DNA of 64,000 nucleotides from Lyophyllum atratum (Eukaryota > Basidiomycota > Agaricomycetes > Agaricales > Lyophyllaceae). Positions 20,801 through 31,519 of the stretch are shown here, one piece after another. Position 1 is the stretch's first letter; every line of letters starts with the position of its first letter. The position numbers were made by a program, and so were the translations under genes. The DNA lies in NCBI GenBank assembly GCA_014905825.1, contig JACGCN010000017.1, positions 744,001 to 808,000 of the forward strand. The letters run 5' to 3'. Below the pieces are notes generated by a model that saw only the letters and a program-made list of their open reading frames with translations, did no database searches and was not told the origin of the DNA.

Positions 20801-21304
20801 CAGGTTGGGAGACATCCTTGCGTGTGTTGCGACCCGAAGACGTGCGTGGGCTTTCGGAGGGGTTGTTCGGCGATTCTTTTGGATCATCCTCAACGTCGTG
20901 GATTTGGTGGCATTATGGTATTGAGGAGGAGAACGGTACGGATCCGGGTATGAGCGAAGGTGCGTGTTGCATATGTACAAGGCGAGATGTGTTGCTGATG
21001 TCCGTGAATGACAGCTCTTTGCATTGAATGGTGTCGGGCCAGGGCCAGGGCGATGCGGTGGACTGAGGAGGTGGAGCTGTTGCAGGAGGAGATGCGGCGG
21101 GTTCAGGCTTTCCTTTTGTGGCGGCACGAGTGGTGGAAGGAGCGGGCATCTCGGATGATTGGCTACCTGGATCAGGCAAGGGCAGACGGTGCAGCTGCTT
21201 ATGCACTTCGCCAGGCTTCTTTGTGCCTCTCCCTTCAGCAGCAGTTTCACAACGACTGGATGGAAGTCCCTCATGTACTACAATTTTGGGCAGACCTTCC
21301 ATAG
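17899..21304 (+). pseudogene. KDZ transposase (CxC2 type), main 3' part
   Basis: Continuation of the gene that starts at 4856. Exons: 17899-17998, 18054-18269, 18320-18697, 18749-18942, 18994-19159, 19215-19360, 19416-20038, 20082-20226, 20289-20959 and 21015-21304, all GT-AG. The early exons hold the cysteine cluster (LGCRCQG..YRCFDCLHGDLLCKGC...WH) that marks CxC2-type KDZ proteins. The transposase core follows: LFLGIDANFRLKRKNVSS, DCARHDLKRP, VSYDIACQWS, PKFHLPAHI..C and DGEAPERGWANIN, then the charged C-terminal helical region (LCIEWCRARARAMRW). The only defect seen in this gene is the gypsy insertion. The final stop is TAG at 21302. The 3' flank is packed with TGATATATCA palindromes. Confidence 0.88.
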
Positions 21305-21377
21305 CGTACAAATAATCTAGATGCTGACCTGAAGTACATTGATAATAGATATATTGAAGTGCACAGTTATAAGTCGG

Positions 21378-21617
21378 TGATATATCACCTGTGGGTACCT
21401 TCTGAGTCAGTGATATATCATCCAGTACATTGATAACTGATGACATGCACAGTTATAAGTCAGTGATATATCACCTATGGTACCTTGTGAGTCGGTGATA
21501 TATCATCTATGCTTCATTGTGAGTCGGTGATATATCATCCGCCTACACCTGTTCGTCGTAAGCCATGCGATATATCATTTGACTAGGTGATATATCATCC
21601 ATCCATGTGATATATCA
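21378..21617. repeat. array of TGATATATCA palindromes
   Basis: Seven exact copies of the self-complementary decamer start at 21378, 21411, 21464, 21496, 21528, 21588 and 21608, plus CGATATATCA near 21568. Spacing is often 20 or 32-33 bp. Part of the array is an ~85-bp tandem duplication (GTACATTGATAA...). It sits directly 3' of the KDZ transposase stop and reappears at 30369-30467 beyond the hAT insertion. Such clustered subterminal motifs are commonly transposase-binding sites; that role is inferred. Confidence 0.85.
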
Positions 21618-22299
21618 TCTGTCGATAATCTGTTCTAGCTGGATGTTATATCACGTCCGTGAGAGGCCCAAATATAGCCAAGACAATTGCTAATTTCACA
21701 GTACCACGCGTGACAAGGGATGGCAGGGGGTAGAGATTGACAAGGGTTTGGAAACCCACGGGGGTCTGGGGTAAGGGTCGGTAAGGGTAGGGGTCCGGGT
21801 CAGGATATTCAGACCCTCGATAAACCCGCGCCCGTACCCTGGGTATGGCGGGTTTCTGATCAATGACGGGCGCCAATACCAAAGTTGGAGAACGATCGAC
21901 AATTGGTAAATATATGACATCATTGTTTGAGGGGCTGATTTTGTTCGAGTGTTACCAAAATTGCCCCTCATCGTTGGGCACCTGAGATACACGTGGCCTA
22001 AGAAACCTTATTTTTTGGGACAACTGCCAATTCGCGTGCTCGCTAATCAATCCGATCATGTTACTATTATTAGAGTTCCTGTTCTCGATGCCTCGGCATC
22101 GAGACAATTTTCTATTCAGTGCGGAAGTACTTACTAAATCAACACACAAATTTACCTGCAATTTTTCAAAAAAAAATTACTTACAGAAGACTATAAAAGC
22201 TGTATGCCGAATACAGGAATAGGCACTCGTTTACCATACAACGTGCCTATCCCCTACAACTCTAACATCTACTCAACACCAAAACCAGTACCACATTCG

Positions 22300-23004
22300 A
22301 TGTCCTCCCAGACTTCTACGACCCTTGGCCCTCGTCGCCGTAAACTGACTGAGCGGGCACTAGCCAGCGCCGAATTCGCGAAGTCGAAAAAGGCACCTGA
22401 TGGCCAAGCCAAAAGTGAGTGACATACAACCATCTTAACTCCATAAAGCTTACCTGCGTGCCAGAGCGCCCAGCCGCTGAGCTGGAGGAGGTGGACGATC
22501 TTGATGATCATCCATTTCCCCGTGGTGGTACTCCCAAAAGTTCAGAAAATGTTATCGAGTCGGATGACGAAGGTCCCGATGTCGCCCTTGGCCCTCGGCA
22601 ACGCAAACCGACTGAACGGGCACAAGCGAGTGCCAAATCCGGAAAGAAGAAATCTAACAGCCAGTCAAAAAGTGAGTCATATGCGGCATATAACTTCATG
22701 TGTCTTACTTGCACTCCAGAGCGTCCAGCTGTTGAGCTCAATGATGCCAACGAGCTTGATGGGCTTGATGACAATGATGGCCTTGGTGATATGCCGCCGC
22801 TGATGGACTTCGACTCCGATGACGATGATAGCGACACTGAGCTGAAGAACAGCCAGTCCGATGACGAGAGTGATGTGCACGAGGATAAAAAGGAAAGCCC
22901 GATGGCCGAACTTCGTGAGTCCTCTATCTCCGCTGGAGACTGAAGCAGCTAACAAACTATTTCTCAACTTAGAACGGCTGGCGTTGGAATGGCGCTCACC
23001 TATA
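22300..23004 (+). pseudogene. hAT transposase, 5' fragment, split by pogo-like insertion
   Basis: Exons 22300-22414, 22465-22671, 22720-22914 and 22973-23004. ATG at 22300 is preferred; an in-frame ATG lies at 22204. The N terminus is basic and then acidic. Exons 1 and 2 share the motif LGPRxRKxTERAxAS ending in Lys-rich residues, and the exons that follow each begin RPAxEL, so an exon-intron unit seems to have been duplicated. The last exon ends LALEWRSP just before the insertion. The frame resumes at 27195 with YAFF, the usual continuation at the start of the BED-type zinc finger. Confidence 0.82.
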
Positions 23005-26000
23005 CTGTACTGATCCGACCTACTCTTCAGTCATACGTCACACGGACCTCTGAAGTGAAGAGATCTGGGGCTGGTCACACGTCATGGCAAATCTTGAAGA
23101 GCGTGACAAACCAAAAAGTCACCGCCAAAAAAAGCCTCTTTTTCGCGTTCTACGGGACCGTACGAATGCCTACATATAAAGATGTATCAAGAACTGACAT
23201 CCCACCACTTCTCTGAGTATAGGACATTTTTTCTCTTCTGTCGATGTCCCCGTCCCTGGGCTGAGGTGGTGTCGACGGTCACACCTTCAATACACTCGAC
23301 AAATACCATCTCAGCATCTGCAGACGAAATGAGACCTCCATCTTCTCCTGGAACGTAGTCAGGATCGTCGTCAGGATGAACATCAATGTCTTCATCCGTC
23401 GACGGCGTGTGCACCGCGGCTACAACCGTGGATAATGGAACCTCACTATCATCTCCAAATCCATCGATGCCATCCTCCTCGATATCTTCCTGTGCAGCTT
23501 CCTCGACACTGAGAAGAGGAACAATTTGCTGCGAGCGGCGTGGTTTTGTGAGTTCTGCAAAGAAGGCTGGATCAGACTCGGGGAGTGCCCGGAGTAGTGC
23601 TCGTGCTTGAGGACTCGTCAAACTGTCGTATGAGAGATTGAATGATCCGGCCTTACACAGTTCCCATGCCTAAGGGATCGCGGCGGTCAGTGATCGTACC
23701 CGTATACAGTCGACAATTCAAATAAATTCACCTTCTTGACAACTTCGGGTTTGTTCAAATCAAAGAACGCCTGCCATACCCAACCAACAGTCCTGTCACG
23801 AAGCACTCCTAATGTTGTGTCGATCTGAATATCCTCGACAGGAATTTTGTCCCGGAGTTGAACGAGAACCTCCTGAACAAGATCACTATGAGCTGATTGC
23901 TTCAAAGAGTGCTTGAAAATCCTCTGAAAGCCGACATCGCAGGGCTGAAAAAGGCTTAAGCCCGCTGGTACAAAGAGCACAATAATTGTGTCGTGGTTCT
24001 TGGTGATCCAGGTCAAGAATTCGTCCGATCGATGTACTGACCAGCAATCAATTAACCAGATTGAGCATTGCGCGTGGGGAAGCTTTAGGCGACATTTCAC
24101 GGCTTCGAAATGGGGGGCAAGTGTTTTGTTAACAAAGTTGCGCATCGTGGCCTGGGTTGACCAGTGCGTCTTTGTCATGGAGGACTCGAACAAGAAACCT
24201 GCGTCCATGGACTCCTTCATACCATTTGAGCTCAGCTTCGGTAATGAACCCTTTGTTGAACCTTTGTGAATTGTTTGGAAGGGAAGGAGAATGCCGTCGT
24301 TGGTGAGTGTGACCATGACCGTGATTGCCCTCTTCTCATCTGATCCTAAGACTGATACTTGATTTGAGCCAGTCTTTGCGTATGTTAAGTTGCATCCCTG
24401 CGCCAGTGTCATCAGCGTCTGATCACTGTTGGCCACGAGCTCTGAAGGTACGTCCTCATGCTTAACCACATGCGCCGCTCGCAGAAAAGATTTCATCAGG
24501 ATTTCTTCCGCATTGACAGGGATTTTCCGTCCAGCACGGGTCGCTCGCCGAAAGCTCCAACCCATGGATCGTTCGATGAACTTTGCCATGAAGCTTTCTG
24601 AGCAACGGAATAGGGTACCATCACGAGATGGCTCTTTGAAGATCTGTGGTACGTGGTGCTCGAGATGTGCGATGAGAAGCCCCCGAATCGTATTCAGGGT
24701 GAGAGCGACAGATGCATCTCGAAGGCCATGTAAGTACCTGAGTATTTCCGCTGTTGCTTCGGGATATTTGACCTGTTCAAACCGTTTTTTCAGCATAATC
24801 GAGACAGCCTGAGGATGGCAACATACCAAAACACCAACCCGTGTTGTCATCCCCCCCGGCTTGTTTCCTTTAACAACACGTTCGAGGGTCCGCTTCGACC
24901 ATTTGGGACTGTCACCGCTACAGTCGATCCATGCACCAAGCGTCTGCGATGCCATTTTCTTGAAGAGAACAGGATCCGTCTTTTGTAGCTCCTTCGTGAT
25001 TTCGGTGGCCCGCATCCCAGGTCCGACTCGCTTGGCAGTTCTCTCGATGATCGACCACAGAAGGGGCGTCATCCAATTCGTCAATATCGCCTCGCTATAC
25101 CCCTTTTCTCGAGGTCTACCAACATTGCTTCTGGCCTGACGTAAGTCTTCTTCCAGACGTCGATTGGGTCGTGAAGCCTCCGCAATGTTGAGCGATGATG
25201 AGGATGGTTCGGAGATAAGGTGAAGCGGTTTAGCTTTGGCGATTTTCCCATCGCCGTCTCTCTTTCCTGATGCAATCTCCGCCTCTTTTTTCCGTGCTCT
25301 ACATGCCTGCTGACGCACCACATCCTCCCTTTTTTTCCTTTTCTTTTCCCGCTCTTCCTGCGCTTCACGCTTCAGCTTATTCTTCTCCTTGTTATCCCTC
25401 CATTCTCCCGCAATCCGCATCCGATCTTCTGCCACCCTCTCGTCTGATGCGACACCGAAGTACTCCGAGACCTTCTTTTTTCGTGTATTCGCTGGGCTCA
25501 ATGATCGAGATCGCTTTTCACTAAGTATGCTGTCGTTTCGTCCCGTTCCCGCATCAACTGTGTCCATAATCATGTCATGGGATATTGATGTTGAGGATTC
25601 CTTATCATGTTGGTGGATCTCCGGTGTGGGAACAAAAACTGGAGTGAAGAGGTATCCATTTTGGCCGTATGGTATCGGCTTGAATGTAGGGATGTGATCA
25701 ATAGGTGCGTCGCTATCAAGTGGCCGCTAAGATATGGTTCAGCATGATTACGCAGGCTGCACATCCGACATGACTCACACAATCGAGATCTCGCTTTGCA
25801 ACGTGCACAAACAGTGCTATCCGCTCCTGGACTGTGTTGCTCGGCTCGAGGAGAGGAATCCTTTGTGGAAGACAGAAGTGCCCGCTGGCATTTATAGCAA
25901 GGACAGAGCACGAATGGCCATCCAATTGTTTCGTGATGGGTAAGTCTTTGTGACGAAATTCCTGACGAACATGTTCACGAATCCACCACTCTAGCGCCTC

Positions 26001-27192
26001 GTGAATTTCGGTGTTCGATCCCCCAAGCGAGTCACCATACCAGATCACCAACTTCGCAATATCGATGGCTACCGAAACCCAGTGCGACTCCTCTGTGTTC
26101 ATAACCCCACAAATACGTGTCCGAAGACCCTCTGCGAGCTCCTCGCCAACGGCCCAAAGATGACGTGTATCCCGCCGCTCTGCGTTGTACGTGATCCCGA
26201 CCCGATCCCGGTACACCTCTAACACCTTCCTAAAGAACTCAAGGCTGACCACCTCACACTTCGGATCTATCCCTGAGCGGTGCAACTCGGACTGGAGAAG
26301 CTCGAGTTGTTGATTAAGGTGGACAGTAGCTAACCAATCGTTGGAGAGATATTGCGAGAGCCGAGTGATGGGTTCGGTGTCAAAAAAGCCATGTGTGTTC
26401 CCTGCCCACGGCAACTCGAGCAAAAGCGCCCGCGCCGTTTCACACACCCGCCGCTTCTCGGGTATACGATACGTGTTGAGGTGCTTGGTTAACCACAGGT
26501 CGGCGTGCGTCCATGGCTCTTTCACATACTGACGAAGGAGAGACACTTCTGACCAGTATGTGAGCACCCATAGCGGCAAGAATCCATGGCTTTCGGACAG
26601 ATGTGCATGCAAGACCGAAAGGGCCTCCCCACAGGAGTGACTGCGGTCTGCGGTAAACCTGTTCTTCTATTTGCGGTAATACTGACCGCCCCGGGATTGT
26701 TAGAGTCTTCACCAGTTCGACAACATGAGGAAGTGCGATGTTTGGCACTTCCGACGACCAGTATCGCGCAGTTGTCAGCGCACCAGGCCTTGTCCGTGCC
26801 TGTGATGGGAAAGAGAATTGTAGAAACTCTGAAATGGAGCATGACGGGCCAGGCAATAGCACTTGACGGATTCCAGGAGGGATTGCGAACACGTCCATAG
26901 CAGTGTGCTGAACGCTCCAGTGGGCAAAGCGGTGCAGTTTTCGAGCCGTTCCTCAAACTCTTTTTTGTGACATGAATTGAATTGGCATACATATACAAGA
27001 CTTAACTCTAGTTGAATTGGATTCATCTGAGTTTACGCCGCCCCCTCGCTTGTTACATAGCCGCAAATCGGTCCCTGTATGTTTGAAGAGATTTTCCCTT
27101 GGTCACACCTTGTCACAAGTTTTGAAGAGATGAAGAGATCATACAAATGGTCACACGTCACATTGACTGAAGAGTAGGTCGAATCAGTACAG
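23005..27192. mobile_element. pogo-like DNA transposon with Ulp1-DDE gene
   Basis: 4,188 bp with ~29-bp inverted ends (CTGTACTGATCCGACC... at 23005; matching end at 27192; one mismatch) and a TA duplication at 23003-23004 and 27193-27194. Ends and TSD were fixed by host reading: removing this interval plus one TA restores an in-frame SPIYAFF in the hAT gene and makes its exons sum to 919 codons. A GGTCACACGTCA-like motif recurs near both ends. It carries one minus-strand gene. Confidence 0.92.
23187..26898 (-). CDS. Ulp1-type cysteine protease fused to pogo-like DDE transposase
   Basis: Exons (minus): 26687-26898, 25779-26640, 23732-25726 and 23187-23669. The three introns (46, 52 and 62 nt) keep the frame, giving 1,183 residues from ATG 26898. 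Residues ~80-355 form a C48/Ulp1-like protease with the expected order His (EESHWVSVA, ~257), Asp (WYGDSLG, ~274) and Gln-Cys (KQLDGHSCSV, Cys ~315). The intron GTGAGT...TTAG at 25778-25727 then joins this domain in frame to a Lys/Glu-rich, probably coiled-coil basic segment (~445-510) and a DDE_1 transposase: NSDQT (~793), LIDCWSVHRS (~918) and FQPCDVGFQRIFKHS (~955). The acidic C terminus ends WWDVSS. The true 5' end is uncertain: an in-frame stop lies about 50 nt above the ATG, so an upstream exon is possible. Confidence 0.85.
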
Positions 27193-27194
27193 TA

Positions 27195-29817
27195 TATGCG
27201 TTTTTCAAGCCGACACCCTTGGTACTCAGTATCGACGGCCGTCCTGTGCATCAATTTGTCTGCAATGCCAAAAATTGCAAAGGGCGCGGTCGTGAAGCAC
27301 GCACCGTCAACCGCTACCTCGACACAAAAGATGCTCGGTCCACTGGTAACCTCCGTAAGCATGCAAAGGCCTGCTGGGGTACCGAAGCTGTTACTGCCGC
27401 CGATGCGACGAAAGACGTCGATGCTGCTCGTGAAGTTATTCGGAAGGCAGGTGGAAGGGATGGTTCGATCACAGCTGCGTTCCAGCAAGTCGCGAAAACC
27501 GGCACTGTCACATACTCACATCGGCCACACACCGATGAGGAAACAAGGTAAGCTTATCATAGTTGAACGACGTCAGATACTTACTCACATAACCAGGGCG
27601 GAGATCTGTCGGTGGGTCTGTGAGGCGAAGCGACCGTTCAAGATCATTGCCGACCGTGCTCTCCTCTCTATCCTCAAAACTGGACGACCAGGTCGTCATA
27701 TCCCCTCGCCAGCGACTATCTCCCGTGATGTCAAGCGAGTGTTCTTGCGTGTTCGCGAAAGGATTGCGCGGATGTTACAGGTCAGACATTAGTTAACTTG
27801 ATCATAAGAAATAATACTTAAAGACACACCAAACAGGAGCATGACGGTGCTCTCAACTTCGCCACTGATGCGTGGACTTCCCCAAACCATAAAGCTTACG
27901 TCGCCGTCACCGTTCATATGGAACATGGAGGAAAACTGATCACAATGATCCTTGATATCGTTGAGGTCCCATGCTCGCATACTGGTTTCCAGCTTGCAGC
28001 GGCATTCGGACAAATCCTCGATGACTTTGGGATTGAACAAAAAGTAAGCAACTTGTAGACTTCAGCATTTTTCATGACTCACCAGCCTCTAGGTCCTGAG
28101 CATCACATGCGACAATGCTTCTAACAACGACAAGATGATAGAGGTCCTTGCTGAAGCTATTGACCACTGGCCCGGTGCCGCGAACCAAACACGCTGCTTC
28201 GCCCATATCCTGAACCTGGTATGTAAGAGCATCCTACGCCCGTTTGATCCTCCGAAAGCAAAAGCGAGGGAGGCGATGGATGAAGCTGCGCAAGAGATGG
28301 CAACACTTGCCGAGGACCTCGAGGACTTTACAGCGCGCGATCTCAACGGTGAGGACCAGGATGATTCTGTGACAGATGACAACAGTGAGGGATGGGTGGA
28401 TGAAACCACATTGATGACCGAGGATGAGCTCACGGCCCTCAACGAATCAGTCAAACCTGTTCGCGTTCTGCTGGCAAAGGTGCGCAATTCGGATCTGAGT
28501 TCGAAACTTCTGACCAATCATCTCACAGGTACGAGCGACAGCGTTTGCAATCAAGAACTCATCGACTATCCTGCTGCCCAAATGGTTCACCATCCTCGAG
28601 GAACTCGGTCTCCCTAGCCGCATGATGCCACGAGATGTCTCTACCCGTTGGAACTCGACTTATGACATGTTGGTCTTTGCTGTGCAGTATCGTGCGGCAA
28701 TCGACAAGATCACCGGTGATCGTCAAGCAAAGATTCGGAAGTATGAGCTCAGCGAGGAGGACTGGGTTCTTCTGAGACAGCTTCGAGATGTGTTAGAGGT
28801 GCGTTTAATTGTTTCCGATTCTTAGCTACTAATCTGAGATCTCATTGTTTCACAGATTCTGAAGGACGCAACGATTTTCTTCTCCCGAAGGACTCCCAAC
28901 ATCGCGACCGTCATACCAGCCATGGATCACATTGATCAATTCCTCGCTACTACTATTGTCAGTAAACGCTTCAATTCTGCTATAAAATCAGCATTGGCAC
29001 TCGGCAAATCCACACTCAATCGGTACTACGACAGAACTGATCATTCTGAAATCTATCGCATTGCAATGAGTACGTCACTGTCCTTCAATGCCCTCATATA
29101 CTGACACGCTCCCTCCAGTTCTGCATCCACGCCACAAGTTACAATACTTCAAGAATGCTGGGTGGGAGGAGGATTGGATTCGCGCTGCTGAGGATCTATT
29201 TCGGGAGGAGTTTGACCGGTCATATGCAGTACCAGAGCTGGAGAGCAACATCGAGATGGACGATGAGGTCTCAGTATCAACTCAGGTGTGTCTACTTCTT
29301 TATTTTATGATATTCTTTATTGATACCTCGGCCAGGCGAAGTCTATCAAGAAACAAAACATCTTCGATAACCTCCCCGCCCTGAGTGCTCCAAAGGCTTC
29401 CGACCTTCGCTCAGAGATTGATAGATACCTCAGCACTGATCCAGAGCACATTGAAGATGTCCTCGTTTGGTGGTTTAGCCGGCGTCATATCTACCCGCGA
29501 CTCTCACGGATGGCACTCGATTATTTGTCTATCCCAGGTACGTTGCTCTATGTCCTTCACACGCTGGCTTGATTGATGAATGTGTTTCTTTAGCAACATC
29601 CCTCGACGTCGAACGTGTCTTCAGCCAGGGTCGAATCCTCCTGTCCCACCTTCGCAGTCGGCTGTCAGTTCAATCCACACGAGCTCAGTTGTGTGTCGGT
29701 GCTTGGAGTCAACTCGGTCTGGTCAAGGATGCTGACATCAAAATCGTCGCCAGTGGCCCTGAGGTGGAGGGTGATGAAGATGAGCTGCCATTGGACTGGG
29801 ATTGTATTACAGGGTAA
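27195..29817 (+). pseudogene. hAT transposase, main 3' part
   Basis: Exons 27195-27547, 27597-27780, 27837-28043, 28093-28479, 28529-28798, 28856-29069, 29119-29285, 29336-29537 and 29594-29817. BED zinc finger: FVCNAKNC followed by STGNLRKHAKACWG. Catalytic core: NFATDAWTSPNHKAY, then ITCDNASNND and RCFAHILNLVCK. Next come the acidic insertion and DVSTRWNSTYDML, and the hAT C-terminal dimerisation region (VWWFSRRHIYPRLSRMALDYLSIPATS..VERVFSQGR). Stop TAA at 29815-29817. No mutation was seen apart from the pogo-like insertion; the joined gene would encode 918 residues. Confidence 0.9.
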
Positions 29818-29879
29818 ATGGTAGCCTCATATTCACTTGTCAGTACTGCTACCGATTCGTGTAAATCATAAGTTGGTAT

Positions 29880-30033
29880 CGGGTCTGTTGTACACTCAGA
29901 CCCGCGACCCGTACCCATACCCTCAGACCCGTCACTGACCCGTACCCTTACCCTCCACAAACCCATACCCTGGACACGGGTCGGGTTTTTGTGGGGGTAA
30001 GGGTACGGGTACAATTTGAGATACCCGGGGGTT
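29880..30033. repeat. hAT subterminal repeats, telomere-like
   Basis: Multiple ACCCGTACCC, ACCCATACCC and ACCCTTACCC motifs, then the complementary GGGTAAGGGTACGGGT, next to the right inverted repeat. Related motifs lie at 21760-21850 beside the left repeat. hAT transposases usually bind short subterminal motifs of this kind. Not a telomere: the units are irregular and internal. Confidence 0.7.
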
Positions 30034-30058
30034 ACCCGTGTCAATCTCTAGCAGGGGG

Positions 30059-30330
30059 ACAATTAATGGTATGAATTAGAAAGGAGGGTGGGAACGGGGG
30101 AGCTGTGGAAGCGGACGAGGGAATGGGCAGGAGGCATGGTGAGAGACCTAAATTTAGCCAGGCAATGGGTAATTTTACAGTACTACACGTGGCAAGGGAC
30201 CTAAATATAGCCATGTCCCGAAAGAGACGATGGTCGGGATGACAGGGGACAATGGTATGAATTGGGAAGGAGGGCGGGAACAGGGCAGCCGTGGAAGCGG
30301 ATGAGGGAATGGGAGAAGTCTGAGTCCGAA
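30059..30330. repeat. 186-bp tandem duplication in KDZ 3' flank
   Basis: ATGGTATGAATT followed by GGAGGG.GGGAAC and GGAAGCGGA.GAGGGAATGGG occurs at 30066 and again at 30252. The intervening GAGAGACCTAAATTTAGCC block matches 21660-21720. The hAT element therefore sits in the first of two ~186-bp units. Confidence 0.75.
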
Positions 30331-30368
30331 GCGGACCTGTAAAGTATAGCGGGCGAATAGCGGGCGGA

Positions 30369-30467
30369 TGATATATCATTGGCATAATGATATATCATAA
30401 GAGCCCACAAGCTGTGGGCTTTGATACATCAGGGCCCTGCTACAGCCACGGGCTTTTGATATATCAC
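30369..30467. repeat. TGATATATCA palindromes, distal part of KDZ flank
   Basis: Exact copies start at 30369, 30388 and 30458. Between them GAGCCCACAAG / CTGTGGGCTT form a short hairpin. The last copy is followed by CGCTCCCAG. This is the likely right boundary of the second KDZ element; the matching left end was not found. Confidence 0.6.
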
Positions 30468-30745
30468 GCTCCCAGATAATGGTGGGCATGTGGGGTCTCC
30501 TCAGCACGAGGGTTACGCGGCGGGGAAGCGCCGGGACTCGAAGCAACCACACTGCTATAGGACCGAGCAGGTGGAGCGTCGGAAATGGGCGCTTCGGAAA
30601 GCTCAGATGCGTCCATAACGGAGTGGGCCTCGTTGGAATTAACCTCGGCAAAGGATTCAGCGACGGGAGATATGCCCGTCTCCAACGTGTTACCATTGGA
30701 GGCGACGGCGGAAGGGCGGAGACGAAGATTATAACGGATAGAAGA
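30464..30745 (-). CDS. short gag-like ORF fragment
   Basis: ORF starting MSSIRYNLRLRPSAV at 30745 and containing PPARSYSSVVASSPG. This style of N terminus is seen in some basidiomycete retroelement first ORFs. The frame ends at 30464 inside the TGATATATCA-bearing KDZ boundary, so it may be the start of an element truncated by the KDZ insertion. No downstream remainder was identified. Confidence 0.3.
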   Translation of the reverse strand, partial: SSIRYNLRLRPSAVASNGNTLETGISPVAESFAEVNSNEAHSVMDASELSEAPISDAPPARSYSSVVASSPGASPPRNPRAEETPHAHHYLGA

Positions 30746-31519
30746 CATACTAACAGATAACAAAAAAATTCGTCGTTGAGTCGGGGGTCCTTGTTGATCA
30801 GACGAGGAGGGTTCCGGGTAGGCAACGACGATAAAGAGACAAGTAGTTTAGAGAATAGAGTGGGTTTTTGAGTTCAAAATATGTGGTGAAAGCGTGACGT
30901 GACGGTCAAAGTTTCAGCACACGAGGGGAAAAGGTAAGAGGACACTCGAAAGGAACTGGTGTAATGCCACTGTATTTCAAGTATCGCTGGTGTACTACGT
31001 GTCTGAAGGCTGTACTTATAGGTAACGTAGATGAATGATAAGTCAGCCTTGGGTAATCATGGATAACGAGAACTGGGGGGTAAATGTAGCTAAGGGAAGT
31101 TTACAGGAAAGAAGGTGAGACAGATGTATGATAGCTAGAACACTGGGAAGGAAGGACTGGAAGTGTTCTACAATGTAACGAGTTTGTAAATGATTCGAGG
31201 TACATGCTTGGGAGATCTGGAGCGGCGTGTAACGGTCACGGTCCCGCGACAGAAAACCACCTCTGTTTCCCATCACCACCTTCCCACGACCCCGCATTTG
31301 ACGTATACCCGACTCCGAGCAACTTCTCCCCAGGCCCAAGTGCAAGGTGAGGATTGCTTGAAAGGTTCTTCCATAGGCTGTGAGGCTTGAACTCGAAGTA
31401 ATCGGCTCGGAAAGACGCACTCCAGTCTCTCATCATGTTACAGTGGAACTTTTTAAACGTGGTAGGTAGTAACTCTCTTATGCTACAATTACAGCAGCTC
31501 ATTAGCACTGCAGGCAAAC
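30746..31519. other. gene-free stretch
   Basis: No coding exon recognised. It should contain the promoter and possibly a first exon with the signal peptide of the gene at 31520, but no start codon could be assigned. Confidence 0.4.

Larger units (their letters stand above)
21731..30050. mobile_element. hAT DNA transposon (8.3 kb, with nested pogo-like element)
   Basis: Terminal inverted repeats of 17 bp with one mismatch at 21731-21747 (TAGAGATTGACAAGGGT) and 30034-30050. The 8-bp target duplication GCAGGGGG is exact at 21723-21730 and 30051-30058, the size expected for hAT. Inside is a 12-exon hAT transposase split by a 4.2-kb pogo-like element. Both subterminal zones carry telomere-like GGGTAAGGGT / ACCCGTACCC motifs. 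The element landed in the 3' flank of the second KDZ transposon, in one copy of a 186-bp tandem repeat. Confidence 0.95.

Noticed and set aside
21360..21620. CRISPR-like array
   Set aside because: The repeats are 10-bp palindromes at irregular spacing in a eukaryotic transposon flank; no cas genes.
25716..26612. Ulp1-like ORF as a separate gene ending at 25716
   Set aside because: That stop lies inside a consensus intron (GTGAGT...TTAG). Splicing continues the frame into the transposase.
23001..27196. Pogo-like ends placed two bases further out (TACTGTAC ... GTACAGTA)
   Set aside because: Also flanked by TA, but it leaves the hAT gene out of frame. The CTGTAC...GTACAG ends restore it.
29880..30050. 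Internal telomere
   Set aside because: The ACCC-rich motifs are irregular, in both orientations, and lie symmetrically at hAT ends.
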